Notes under the pieces: model-generated
What the model was told of the DNA's origin: nothing
The model's input: only the letters and a program-made list of their open reading frames with translations
Databases searched by the model: none
Source of the DNA: CAZQVN01 sp964596775
GTDB taxonomy: Bacteria > Eisenbacteria > RBG-16-71-46 > JABDJR01 > JAWXBZ01
Assembly: GCA_964596775.1 (NCBI GenBank)
Contig: CAZQVN010000001.1
Location: 62,001 to 126,000 of the forward strand
Direction: 5' to 3'
Length of the DNA: 64,000 nucleotides
Part shown: in pieces, positions 9,376-17,097 of the stretch
Layout of the letters: each line of letters opens with the position of its first letter
Position numbering within the stretch: position 1 is the stretch's first letter
Translations under genes and position numbers: made by a program

Positions 9376-10650
9376 ATGAGCCTCCCAGCCAGCCCGGAGA
9401 AGCACCCGCGGAACGAATCCGTACTCGACCGGATCAGGACGGGGCAACATCTCCTTGGCTTTCCTTTCCTCACCCTTCTGTGTTTCCTGATGACCGTTCC
9501 CGCCCTCGGCGCCCCGCCCCCGGAAATCACGATGGCGGGTGGACGCACCTCCGTGGCCCGCGGATTCGAACTTCTGGACAACCGTATGTTTCTCAGCGTG
9601 TGGGTCAACGGGCAGGGGCCATTCAAGTTCATTCTCGACAGCGGGGCGGAAAACCTCCTGACGCTGGACACGGCGAAGAAGCTCGGCCTGAAACTGAAGC
9701 CGGCCGAGCGGCAGACCGGGGCGGGAGCCGGGTCCGCGGAGTCGTGGACCACCACAGTCGACAGTCTCAACATCGGTCATCTCAGGATGACCCGCCAGTC
9801 GTGCATGGTCGTTTCGCTGGATCCGGTCATCAAGGCCATCGGCTTCGAGCGGCTCGACGGTCTCGTCGGTTACGAGCTGTTCCGGCAGTTGGTCGTCGAC
9901 CTGGACTACGCCACCGGCAACGTCACGTTCACCAGGCCGGAGGCGTTCACTCCGCCGGAAGGGTGCGACGAGGTCCCGCTGCAGTGGAAGGAGCACATCC
10001 CGGTCGTCGACGGTGTCGTGGACGGGATCGCCGGGCGGTTTCTCGTCGACACCGGCGACCGCTCCTCGCTGACCCTCTTCGCACCGTTCGTCGAAACCAA
10101 CGACCTGGGCGCGCGCTATCCACTGACGCCGGAAGTGACGACCGGCTGGGGCATCGGTGGGCCGATACCGGCGCACGTCACCCGGATCGGCGCCCTCAGG
10201 GTGCACCAGTCCGACGTGCCGGAGGTCGTGACCCGGCTCTCCACTCTCAAGGCTGGGGCGTTTGCCTCGAGCGAGGAAGCCGGAAGCATCGGAACGGGCG
10301 TTCTCAAGAAGTTCACGGTGACGTTCGATTACCCGAACAGCCGGATGTTCCTCAGGCGAAACAGCCTGGCCGGCTGGCGCGACACCTGGGACGGAGCCGG
10401 GATGTGGCTGGTGCGCGGAAGCGATGGATTCGAAGTCTTCAGCGTCCTCAAGGGCGGCCCGGCCGACCGGGCCGGCATCCGCCCCGGGGACGTCATCACG
10501 CGGATCAACGCGCTGGACCCGAGCGAGCAGTCGCTTCTCGATGCACGGGAGATACTCTCCGACATGCACGCGGGGGCCGTCGTCCGCATATTGATCCGTG
10601 AGGGGCAGGACAGCCGCGTGGTGGATCTTGTCCTCGAGAAGATCCTCTGA
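9376..10650 (+). CDS. Periplasmic retropepsin-like aspartyl protease with PDZ domain
   Basis: This 424-aa protein has a hydrophobic export segment at about residues 27-45. Two aspartyl-protease lobes follow, each with an active-site motif: DSG at 88-90 (FILDSGAENLLTLD) and DTG at 225-227 (FLVDTGDRSSLTLF). A PDZ domain fills residues 345-424 (VLKGGPADRAGIRPGDVITRIN). Two motifs in one chain means it can act as a single-chain protease, unlike viral retropepsins that dimerise; the PDZ domain probably binds substrate C-termini. The ATG lacks a good ribosome-binding site, so the start may be later. The stop overlaps the next small reading frame (TGATG). Confidence 0.85.
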   Translation: MSLPASPEKHPRNESVLDRIRTGQHLLGFPFLTLLCFLMTVPALGAPPPEITMAGGRTSVARGFELLDNRMFLSVWVNGQGPFKFILDSGAENLLTLDTAKKLGLKLKPAERQTGAGAGSAESWTTTVDSLNIGHLRMTRQSCMVVSLDPVIKAIGFERLDGLVGYELFRQLVVDLDYATGNVTFTRPEAFTPPEGCDEVPLQWKEHIPVVDGVVDGIAGRFLVDTGDRSSLTLFAPFVETNDLGARYPLTPEVTTGWGIGGPIPAHVTRIGALRVHQSDVPEVVTRLSTLKAGAFASSEEAGSIGTGVLKKFTVTFDYPNSRMFLRRNSLAGWRDTWDGAGMWLVRGSDGFEVFSVLKGGPADRAGIRPGDVITRINALDPSEQSLLDAREILSDMHAGAVVRILIREGQDSRVVDLVLEKIL

Positions 10651-10775
10651 TGGCGTACGACGACGGGCTGGCCGAGCGGACCCGTGATGTTCTCCGGGAC
10701 CGCGGTGACGTCGTTGAAAAGAAGATGTTCCGAGGACTGGCGTTCACCGGAAACCTGCCGAGGAAAGAGAAATGA
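10650..10775 (+). pseudogene. Truncated TfoX N-terminal domain-like open reading frame (41 codons)
   Basis: The ATG at 10650 overlaps the preceding stop, and its own TGA (10773-10775) overlaps the ATG of the dehydrogenase gene. The product, starting MAYDDGLAERTRDVLRDRG and continuing VVEKKMFRGLAF, matches the opening of TfoX N-terminal domain proteins, which are usually about 100 aa. After ALAFTG-like residues it ends abruptly at LPRKEK. It is therefore a remnant lacking most of the domain. The open frame and the overlaps at both ends mean it could still be translated and couple its neighbours. I infer decay, since TfoX-like regulators need the rest of the fold. Confidence 0.65.
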
Positions 10776-11773
10776 AGGTGGCGGTGTTCGGCACGAAATC
10801 GTGGGACCGGCACTTCCTGGCCGAAGCCAACGGGGGTCACGGGCATGAATTCCGGTTTCTCGAAGCCCACCTGACCGCGGAAACGGCCCCGCTCGCCGAG
10901 GGGATGGCCGCGGTCTGCGTGTTCGTCAACGACACGGTCGACCGGACGGTCCTTCGGATGCTCCAGGCCGGCGGCACGAAGGTCGTGGCGCTCCGCTGCG
11001 CCGGGTTCAACAACGTCGACCTGGAGGCGGCCGCCGAGTGCGGCATCACCGTGGTCCGGGTGCCCGCCTACTCGCCCCATGCCGTGGCCGAGCACGCCGT
11101 GGCCCTGATCCTGGCGCTGAACCGCCGGATTCACAGGGCGTTCAACCGCGTGCGCGAGGGCAACTTCGACATCGAGGGTCTCCTCGGTTTCGACCTCAAC
11201 GGCCGCACCGTCGGCGTCGTCGGCACCGGCAGGATCGGCGCGGTGTTCGCCGGAATCATGAAGGGATTCGGCTGTTCGGTGAAGGCGTACGACCCGCACC
11301 CGAACAGGGACCTCGGCCTCGACTACACGAGTCTCGAGGATCTGCTGGCCACGAGCGACATCGTCAGCCTCCACTGCCCCCTGACGCCGGACACGCACCA
11401 CCTGATCAACGCCGGATCGATCCGCGTGATGAAGCCCGGCGCCATGCTCATCAACACGAGCCGCGGCGCACTGATCGACACGCCGGCGCTGATCGCCGGC
11501 CTGAAGTCCGGCCACATCGCCCACGTGGGCCTCGACGTCTACGAGGAGGAAGCCGACCTGTTCTTCGAGAACCTGAGCAACCGGGTCATCCAGGACGACG
11601 TGTTCACGCGGCTGCTCACGTTTCCGAACGTGCTGATCACCGGGCACCAGGCGTTCTTTACCGAGGAGGCGCTGCGGAACATCGCCGGGACGACGGTGGA
11701 GAATCTGACGGAGGTGGAAAAGGGCGGGAAGTGCGGGAATGAGGTGGGGGTGGAGAGGAAGGTGGGGGGATGA
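10772..11773 (+). CDS. ldhA: D-2-hydroxyacid dehydrogenase (D-lactate dehydrogenase type)
   Basis: This 333-aa NAD-dependent enzyme of the D-isomer-specific 2-hydroxyacid dehydrogenase family should interconvert pyruvate and D-lactate in the cytoplasm. It shows the Rossmann motif VGVVGTGRIG, the substrate-binding RCAGFNNVDL segment, the NTSRGALIDT signature, an EEEADLFFEN region typical of LdhA, and the catalytic His in GHQAFFTEEAL. Family members are usually about 330 aa. The start overlaps the TfoX-like remnant by ATGA. The last residues (KCGNEVGVERKVGG) keep the family's NEV near the end, but the tail is unusual and lies next to the AT-rich HNH island. Confidence 0.92.
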   Translation: MKVAVFGTKSWDRHFLAEANGGHGHEFRFLEAHLTAETAPLAEGMAAVCVFVNDTVDRTVLRMLQAGGTKVVALRCAGFNNVDLEAAAECGITVVRVPAYSPHAVAEHAVALILALNRRIHRAFNRVREGNFDIEGLLGFDLNGRTVGVVGTGRIGAVFAGIMKGFGCSVKAYDPHPNRDLGLDYTSLEDLLATSDIVSLHCPLTPDTHHLINAGSIRVMKPGAMLINTSRGALIDTPALIAGLKSGHIAHVGLDVYEEEADLFFENLSNRVIQDDVFTRLLTFPNVLITGHQAFFTEEALRNIAGTTVENLTEVEKGGKCGNEVGVERKVGG

Positions 11774-11883
11774 GGTTTGGTAGCTTAGGGTTTATTTTAA
11801 CGTGCTAATCGCCTTTACCCCGTTTTCGAGAGCAGATAGAGAATGTGGAGCTCCTGTCAAAATCGACTTCTAAGGGCGTAGAA
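11774..11883. other. AT-richer junction between dehydrogenase gene and HNH island
   Basis: Base composition shifts abruptly to AT-richer just after the dehydrogenase stop. No terminator or direct repeat flanking the island is obvious. Confidence 0.4.
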
Positions 11884-12858
11884 TCATCGACGCAGACCCC
11901 CTCGAACCAAACTGTCAGCCCAAAGTCGATGTTTTTCTAGAGCAATCAGAGAAGGTCTAAAGGCCTCATTGATCGGTCTTCGTAGAACAGATTCTTTCAG
12001 CTCTGCGCCATATGACGTTTGTTCGATATCACGATCAAGTATGATTCGATGCGTGTCTTTGTTGACAGCAAGCAGTCCCAAGTCAAATAAACTATGAAGG
12101 TCCGCGCGCAATAGAAGACCATTCGTGGGATGGTTCGTTACTGGACCCCTATATGGAACTATATGAACCGCCTCGAGAGCCTCCTCAGCATCATAGCCCG
12201 AGATTGCACAGCGACCCTCATAGGTGGCAAGGAGTGTTCGCCGGAACCCCTGCTGACCCTGACGAGTCTTTACGCTTCGCATGATTTCCTTTCTCATGTC
12301 AGTCATGTCACTGGGGTCAAAGACTTCGGCTATCGCCTCCGCTCTGTAGGCTGCGTTTGGCGCTTCAGTGATCTTGGGCAAGTCCTTACCAAACTGGTTA
12401 TGAAAACTTTCTAAAATGAAGTACCCGGACTCCCATCCAGCAATAAGTGCAAGACCCATTATTCGATAGCGAGGATTTGGCCTCGGCTTTACCTGAATGA
12501 TTACACCGACCGGGACAACGTCCTTCCAACACTCAATGAGGCCGATGTTGGTGAACTGAGAATCGCGCTCATCGGGATCCAGATCTTCCTGAAAGTACTC
12601 GAACTTCCATTGGCCATTGGTCCGTTCCTCGATATCTCGGTCTGGATAGGGCCCTGCGAGCGATTGGCGAACAGAAAGTGCATACTTGGACCAGACAGGT
12701 TTGTAGATGCCTTTTGGCTTTGTTGTTAGGAGTGTTCCGTCGGGTAGGGGATCAGGCCAACCCAATACTTGGCCCCTGTGCTGGTCAAACCAGTTAAGAG
12801 CGCTGAGATGTCGCGCCGGTAGGTTGGAGAGAAGGCGAAGACATGTTGCCCAGTTCAC
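11884..12858 (-). CDS. HNH endonuclease, probable modification-dependent restriction enzyme, on an AT-rich island
   Basis: This 324-aa protein ends in an HNH nuclease of the PF13391 type. C217 is in RCAISGYDAEEALEAVHIVPY, with the HNH residues at H232, N246 (HPTNGLLL) and H255 (RADLHSLFDL). The N-terminal half (PKGIYKPVWSKYALSVRQSL, YFQED, VPVGVIIQVKPRPNPRYRIMG) resembles the modified-base-reading part of McrA-like proteins with SRA/YDG character. I infer a nuclease that cuts incoming modified DNA; no methyltransferase is adjacent. The start is GTG, because an in-frame stop lies shortly upstream and no ATG is available. Base and codon use are clearly AT-richer than all neighbours, a sign of recent transfer. 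Confidence 0.8.
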   Translation of the reverse strand: MNWATCLRLLSNLPARHLSALNWFDQHRGQVLGWPDPLPDGTLLTTKPKGIYKPVWSKYALSVRQSLAGPYPDRDIEERTNGQWKFEYFQEDLDPDERDSQFTNIGLIECWKDVVPVGVIIQVKPRPNPRYRIMGLALIAGWESGYFILESFHNQFGKDLPKITEAPNAAYRAEAIAEVFDPSDMTDMRKEIMRSVKTRQGQQGFRRTLLATYEGRCAISGYDAEEALEAVHIVPYRGPVTNHPTNGLLLRADLHSLFDLGLLAVNKDTHRIILDRDIEQTSYGAELKESVLRRPINEAFRPSLIALEKHRLWADSLVRGGLRR

Positions 12859-12913
12859 ATGATTTGCCCCATGAACGTTCCGGACTACTTAGTAACTACA
12901 GTTAAGCTCACTA

Positions 12914-12941
12914 ATCATAGCTTAGTAGGATAGAGCATCAA
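12914..12941 (-). promoter_or_regulatory. Sigma70-type promoter for the HNH gene
   Basis: On the minus strand TTGATG (12941-12936) and TATGAT (12919-12914) are 16 bases apart, about 55 bases before the GTG start. Confidence 0.5.
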
Positions 12942-13125
12942 GCCAATAGTTGTTTGAGTTTGAGTCCTGTGTGGAAACATGTAGCACTTCTCTCTTAGCA
13001 GAGTATCACGCCCTTTCGGCTCAATTAGCTTCATTTTCTCGATGAACGGCGTTTCGATCTAGATGGAGAACCGCCCTTTACTCCCACCCCCCACAGGCGT
13101 AACCTCCCGGAACAGGAGGTGACCC
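12942..13125. other. AT-rich non-coding remainder of the island
   Basis: No reading frame or repeat is supported here. The composition returns to GC-rich near 13070. The only signal is the GGAGG ribosome-binding site of the next gene. Confidence 0.4.
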
Positions 13126-13716
13126 ATGAAATCCCTGCCCCTGCTCCCAATCCTCGCCGCCGTTCTTCTCTTCCCCACCCTCGCGACCGCCTCCAGCATC
13201 GCACCCGGCCCGCGCCCGTACCGTCTCACCCCCGACAGCCGGTACCTGGAAGGCTGTTTCGACGCCTGCGCCTGCCCGATCAGCATGGACGACGCGCGCG
13301 GACGCATGGTCCTCGTTCACCGGGGCGCGGCCGACGGGTTCGACCTGTTTTCCGTCCAGGAAGTGATGTGGGACGTGCCGAACATGAAGCCGGGACAGCG
13401 GGTCACCGGGACGGGAACCTGGCGGATTCACCGGGACGACCAGGTGCAGCAACTGGAACTGGACCTCCGCTTCGGCTCGAACCCGGCCAGACATTACGAC
13501 TCCGGGCTCGTCCCGGTCACGGCGGCCTTCCCCGCCATCGACGCGCAGGTCTCCGTGGACGCGTTGTTCTGCTTCGACTTTGTCTTCGAGGTGCGCGCCG
13601 CTCCGGTAACGGGCGGCGCCGCGGTAAACCGTCAGCCGCTGCGGTCCCTGTCCGGCCCGACGACGCCGGTGCTGCCGGCCACCTGGGGCGGGATCAAGGC
13701 GCGGCACGGGGACTGA
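13126..13716 (+). CDS. Secreted hypothetical protein with C-terminal TWGxIK motif
   Basis: This 196-aa protein starts at an ATG with GGAGGTGA 4 bases upstream and opens with a signal peptide (MKSLPLLPILAAVLLFPTLATA). The mature part has four Cys near its start (GCFDACACP) and a beta-rich body with no family I recognise. It ends in PATWGGIKARHGD, echoing the end of the secreted protein at 4684-5343. Its last 23 bases overlap the convergent lipoprotein gene. It is probably an exported structural or surface protein; function is unknown. Confidence 0.75.
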   Translation: MKSLPLLPILAAVLLFPTLATASSIAPGPRPYRLTPDSRYLEGCFDACACPISMDDARGRMVLVHRGAADGFDLFSVQEVMWDVPNMKPGQRVTGTGTWRIHRDDQVQQLELDLRFGSNPARHYDSGLVPVTAAFPAIDAQVSVDALFCFDFVFEVRAAPVTGGAAVNRQPLRSLSGPTTPVLPATWGGIKARHGD

Positions 13717-14197
13717 GCTGTCTCAACCCACTCAACTCGTAGACCCTGAACCCGATCTCGTCATCCGCCAGCCCCGCCACGTAGTCCACGTACACCTCCG
13801 TCGGATAGCCGAATACCGGGTCGTACGCCACGCGCATCTCCGCCGGGTCCTGCCTGCGGGCCTCCGCGATGAAATCGAACAGCCCTTCCATCTTCCGGTA
13901 GCGGGTCAGCCGCGTTTCGTCCAGGACCGTGCCGGTTTCCACGTCGGTCACGCTCGCGAGTTCGTTTCGAAAGACGACGACATCCACGGTCCGGGTCATC
14001 CCGTCGCCGCAGAAGCACTCCCAGCGGAACCGGTAGGAATACGAGTCGAAACCGGTGAGCGCCCAGAGGCTCCGGTTGATCGCCAGGCTGTCCGGAGCGG
14101 GATCGCCGGGGCGGTTCGGTGTGTCGTCGCCGCAGGCGGCGAGAAACAGCGCCACGATCACACCCGGAACGAGGCCCGCGGCGCGCAGCTGGCTCAT
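13694..14197 (-). CDS. DUF6174 lipoprotein
   Basis: The start at 14197 (MSQLRAAGLVPG) is chosen because it opens a lipoprotein signal with lipobox LAAC, and GAAGGGG lies just upstream. The mature 145 residues fit DUF6174: YSYRFRWECFC near the start, a VVVFRNELASVTD strand, the AYDPVFGYPTEVYVDY segment and a DDEIGFRVY strand near the end. DUF6174 proteins are small envelope lipoproteins of unknown function. The gene starts 2 bases after the DUF1330 stop and is the last of a three-gene operon (GNAT, DUF1330, DUF6174). It converges on and overlaps the 13126-13716 gene. Confidence 0.82.
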   Translation of the reverse strand: MSQLRAAGLVPGVIVALFLAACGDDTPNRPGDPAPDSLAINRSLWALTGFDSYSYRFRWECFCGDGMTRTVDVVVFRNELASVTDVETGTVLDETRLTRYRKMEGLFDFIAEARRQDPAEMRVAYDPVFGYPTEVYVDYVAGLADDEIGFRVYELSGLRQLSPRAAP

Positions 14198-14199
14198 CG

Positions 14200-14487
14200 T
14201 CACACCCCTTCCACCAGGACCATGTCCGCCGTCGAACAGCACTGGCGCAGCGCCTTCGGTCCCGCGTACTCGTCGCTCCCCCACCACGCCTTCGCCTGTT
14301 CGTACGTATCGAACTTCAGCAGCACCACGCGCTTCGGTGCCAGCGACCCCTCGAGGCTTTCCGCGCGACCGCCCCGGACAATGTAGGTGCCCCCGTACCG
14401 CGCGATCGACGCCGGCGCCACCTTCACGTACTCCGCGTACCGTTCCGGGTCCTTCACCTCGATGTTGACGAACACATAGGCCGGCAT
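14200..14487 (-). CDS. DUF1330 family protein
   Basis: This 95-aa cytoplasmic protein is a full-length DUF1330 member with a ferredoxin-like dimeric alpha/beta-barrel fold. It shows YVFVNIEVKDPERYAEYVK at the start, GGTYIVRGG in the middle and VVLLKFDTYEQAKAWWGSDEY near the end. Members are about 95 aa and their biochemical role is unknown. It lies between the GNAT gene and the DUF6174 lipoprotein in one operon. Confidence 0.9.
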   Translation of the reverse strand: MPAYVFVNIEVKDPERYAEYVKVAPASIARYGGTYIVRGGRAESLEGSLAPKRVVLLKFDTYEQAKAWWGSDEYAGPKALRQCCSTADMVLVEGV

Positions 14488-14502
14488 CCCGCCTCCTTTC
14501 GA

Positions 14503-15447
14503 TCAGAGAGTTTCCGGAAACAGGGAGGCCAGGAACGCCCCCCGCGCCGGTTCGTAGTCACCGAGCACCATGTACGCGCCGAGCGACCTCACGACGAACC
14601 CCGCGTCGAGCAGCCCGGACAGGATCGTCCCCGGTTCCGCCGGAGCCCTGATGGTGACGATCTTCGGATTGGCCTCCGCGCACACCGCCGCCGTCAGCTC
14701 CAGGAGCGATGCCGCGTCCGGCGCGGCGGCGGGTCCCACGAAGAGCGTATCACCGGCCATGAAGGACACGGCGTAGCCGGTTATCCGGCCGTTGTTCTCG
14801 ATCACCCGCGAGGGTCCGCGCAGCCAGAGAAAGTCGAGGTCGTTGGGCCGGTCGAAGCCGGTCAGCTTCAGGTCGCAGTCGCGGACGGCGTCGAGATCGT
14901 CGTGCAGGATCTCCCGGAGACCCCGCCCTCCGTCCGGCTCGCCCAGCCCGAAGCGGCCCCCCCCGGCACCCGGGTCCGCGAACCGCGGCGGCTCCGCCCG
15001 GAGGATGGCCATGAGCCCCTTCACCTCGAACCCCATCCGTACATACAGGGCAAAGGACTCGCGGTTGAAGGCGTCCTGGTACAACCGGATCGAAGCGCAT
15101 CCCGAGGCCTCCTCGATCAGGCGCTCCATCAGCTTCCGCCCCACGCCCCGCCCCTGGTGCTCCGGGTCCACGGTCACCGGACCGATTCCGGCCCGGTCCG
15201 CGCGGCGGTGGAGGAATGCGGAGCCGATCACCCTGTGCCCGAGGACGGCCACGAAGCAGCCCCCGGCCTCATATTCGAAATAGGCGCGGGCCAGGGCCCG
15301 CCCGGCGTCGGCGTCATGGACCGGCGGGGGATACCCGTGGCGGGCAAACACCTGGTTGAAGGCTTCGAAGAGAATGTCCCCGGATTGGTCGATGTCCGCT
15401 TCGGTCAGGCGCCGGACAACGACTTCCTGCCTGTCCCTGGCCGTCAT
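14503..15447 (-). CDS. GNAT family N-acetyltransferase (two-domain)
   Basis: This 314-aa protein carries an N-terminal GNAT domain (about residues 7-145) with the acetyl-CoA-binding motif VDPEHQGRGVGRKLM and an ALYVRMGFEVKG strand. A second, divergent GNAT-like half (about 185-310) follows, with RITGYAVSF and a TIRAPAEPGTILSGLLDAGF helix. Such tandem proteins transfer acetyl groups to small molecules or protein amines; the substrate cannot be told here. GGAG lies 7 bases before the ATG. It is the first gene of an operon with DUF1330 and DUF6174, and its leader contains a terminator-like hairpin that may regulate it. Confidence 0.88.
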   Translation of the reverse strand: MTARDRQEVVVRRLTEADIDQSGDILFEAFNQVFARHGYPPPVHDADAGRALARAYFEYEAGGCFVAVLGHRVIGSAFLHRRADRAGIGPVTVDPEHQGRGVGRKLMERLIEEASGCASIRLYQDAFNRESFALYVRMGFEVKGLMAILRAEPPRFADPGAGGGRFGLGEPDGGRGLREILHDDLDAVRDCDLKLTGFDRPNDLDFLWLRGPSRVIENNGRITGYAVSFMAGDTLFVGPAAAPDAASLLELTAAVCAEANPKIVTIRAPAEPGTILSGLLDAGFVVRSLGAYMVLGDYEPARGAFLASLFPETL

Positions 15448-15780
15448 CGGAGATCTCCCTCGGATGAGACGCCGCCCGCGCGGGACCGGTCCCGGAGGGC
15501 AGTAAAAAGGGAGGCGACCTTGCGATCGCCTCCCCCGCGTTGGTTCAGGACCCGCAGGGCGGCGCGGTCCTGACCCTTGCTAAAATCTTTATCCACAATG
15601 ACTTTACAAAAAAAGTCAAGACTCGGAACGGTTGTCAAAAAACGATGACACCTCATCGAGACGGTGCCGGGGTATCTCCGAAACCTCCCCCCCCAAGCTG
15701 GCGGGAGACCATGGACGTCCCGCCTTTCCTTGAAGCGGATTCGGAGGTAGATAAAGTGTAGCATGGGGGTTCAAAAAACG
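15448..15780 (-). promoter_or_regulatory. Leader region with promoter, hairpin and terminator before the GNAT operon
   Basis: This stretch has no convincing gene. On the minus strand it holds a promoter (15784-15755), a second weaker TTGACT/TGGATA pair (15619-15590), a 7-bp hairpin (15546-15572) and a terminator (15534-15503). RNA from either promoter would reach the terminator before the GNAT start at 15447. It is either an attenuator or a small RNA of about 245 nt. No known riboswitch core was recognised. Confidence 0.45.
15503..15534 (-). terminator. Rho-independent terminator (serB end or attenuator)
   Basis: A perfect 9-bp stem (15526-15534 with 15509-15517) and an 8-nt loop are followed on the minus strand by five T residues. 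It lies downstream of serB and upstream of the GNAT gene. Confidence 0.8.
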
Positions 15781-15784
15781 TCAA
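15755..15784 (-). promoter_or_regulatory. Sigma70-type promoter overlapping the end of serB
   Basis: TTGACG (15784-15779) and TACACT (15760-15755) are separated by 18 bases on the minus strand, with predicted transcription starting near 15748. Confidence 0.5.
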
Positions 15785-17082
15785 GTTTGCCGCCGTTCCG
15801 ATCGTTCCGTCAGTGTGCGGACATCGCGCCCGGTGACCCCCAGGAGGTACAGGACGCCGCGCAGGTCGTTCCGCCGTATCGCGCCGTGGGCGGCCCGGCG
15901 GGGCTTGTCGCGGCTCCCGAACGCGATCCCGAGGCCCGCCGCCTGGAGCATCGGGATGTCGTTCGCGCCATCCCCGATCCCCACGACCTGCTCGAGCGGG
16001 ATCCGCTCGGTGGCCGCGATCTCCTTCAACAGGCGGGCTTTCCCCTTGTCGTCGATGATCTCCCCGAGCAGTTCCCCGGTCAGCCGTCCGTCCCGGAACT
16101 CCAGGCGGTTCGCGTGGGCATGATCCAGCCCGAGGCGGGCCTTGAGCGGCAGGACGAACGTCTCGAAGCCGCCGCTGATGGCTCCGACGCGGTATCCCAG
16201 CTCCTTGAGGATCCGGATCGTCGGCTCCGATCCCGGCGTCAGCTTCATCCGGGCGAGCACCGCCTCCACGCGGTCGACGGAGAGGCCCGCCAGGAGCCTC
16301 ACCCGCTCGCGGAGCGCCGTGGAGAAATCCACGCCGCCGTCCATCGCCTTCCGGGTGACCGCGGCCACCGCCTCCCCCTGCCCCGCCTCGCGGGCCAGTT
16401 CGTCGATCGCCTCCCCCTCCACGAGCGTGGAGTCCACGTCGAACACGATGAGCCGCTTGCTCTTGCGATAGGCGTTCTCGGGCTGAAGCCCGAGGTCCAC
16501 GCCGGTCATGTCCGAAAGGAGCAGCAGTTCCGCCTGGAGAGCCGGCAGGTCGGGCGTTCCGCTGACGTCGAGCAGGAACTCCACCGCCGAGAGGTCCGAC
16601 TCGGCCAGCCGATGAATCGTGACGATGTTGGCGCGGTGCATGCCGACCGTCCGGGCCAGCCGGGCCATGGTGGGCGTATCGAGCCCGTCGCTCAGGATCG
16701 TCAGGGCGTGGAGGTCCCTGGCGCCGAATCGATCCCGGTCGGCCCCGGCAATCTCCCGGGCGTCCATGGTCAGCCCGAGCGACAGCGCGGTGCCGCCGGC
16801 CGCCTTGAGCAGCCGGCGGGCCGGTTCCGGTTCGGGGCCGCAGTCCACGAGGATCGACAGGGCGAGCAGGTCGAGCAGCGTGGCCTGCTGGATGTCGAGG
16901 AGCAGGAATCCCGCGTCGGCCAGCGCCGCGGTCACCTCGGCCAGGATGCCGGGGCGGTCCGGGCCGGAAATCGAAACGAGCACCATCCCCGCCCGGGTCA
17001 CGTCTGCATCCTCACTCAATCCGGCCACCTCCACGGAACGGGAATGCCGGAAGGCGGAAGGAACGCGCCGCCCGGAGCTCAT
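15781..17082 (-). CDS. serB: Phosphoserine phosphatase with N-terminal ACT domains
   Basis: SerB removes phosphate from L-phosphoserine, the last step of serine biosynthesis. The N-terminal 200 residues form an ACT-type regulatory pair (SISGPDRPGILAEVTAALADAGF, then LDTPTMARLARTVGMHRANI), as in mycobacterial and Gram-negative long SerB forms. The HAD catalytic domain follows: nucleophile D215 and acid D217 in FDVDSTLVEGE, motif II GAISGGFE, the Lys of motif III in DDKGKARLL, and metal-binding GIGDGANDIPML. The gene lies 15 bases after the outer-membrane protein gene. The ATG at 17082 has no clear ribosome-binding site. A TTG at 17019 has GGAGG 8 bases upstream and is a good alternative start. 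Confidence 0.93.
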   Translation of the reverse strand: MSSGRRVPSAFRHSRSVEVAGLSEDADVTRAGMVLVSISGPDRPGILAEVTAALADAGFLLLDIQQATLLDLLALSILVDCGPEPEPARRLLKAAGGTALSLGLTMDAREIAGADRDRFGARDLHALTILSDGLDTPTMARLARTVGMHRANIVTIHRLAESDLSAVEFLLDVSGTPDLPALQAELLLLSDMTGVDLGLQPENAYRKSKRLIVFDVDSTLVEGEAIDELAREAGQGEAVAAVTRKAMDGGVDFSTALRERVRLLAGLSVDRVEAVLARMKLTPGSEPTIRILKELGYRVGAISGGFETFVLPLKARLGLDHAHANRLEFRDGRLTGELLGEIIDDKGKARLLKEIAATERIPLEQVVGIGDGANDIPMLQAAGLGIAFGSRDKPRRAAHGAIRRNDLRGVLYLLGVTGRDVRTLTERSERRQT

Positions 17083-17097
17083 CGATCGGCGGCAATT

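Noticed and set aside
6673..10569. A 1298-codon open frame on the minus strand
   Set aside because: It is antisense to two genes with clear domains (cohesin-like and aspartyl protease/PDZ). Its composition is that of a shadow frame.
15503..15572. A T-box or other known riboswitch in the GNAT leader
   Set aside because: No T-box consensus, no specifier loop and no other riboswitch core could be identified; only hairpins and a T-tract.
15444..15764. A 106-codon minus-strand frame in the leader of the GNAT operon
   Set aside because: Its codon composition does not match neighbouring genes, it spans a terminator and it has no recognisable domain.
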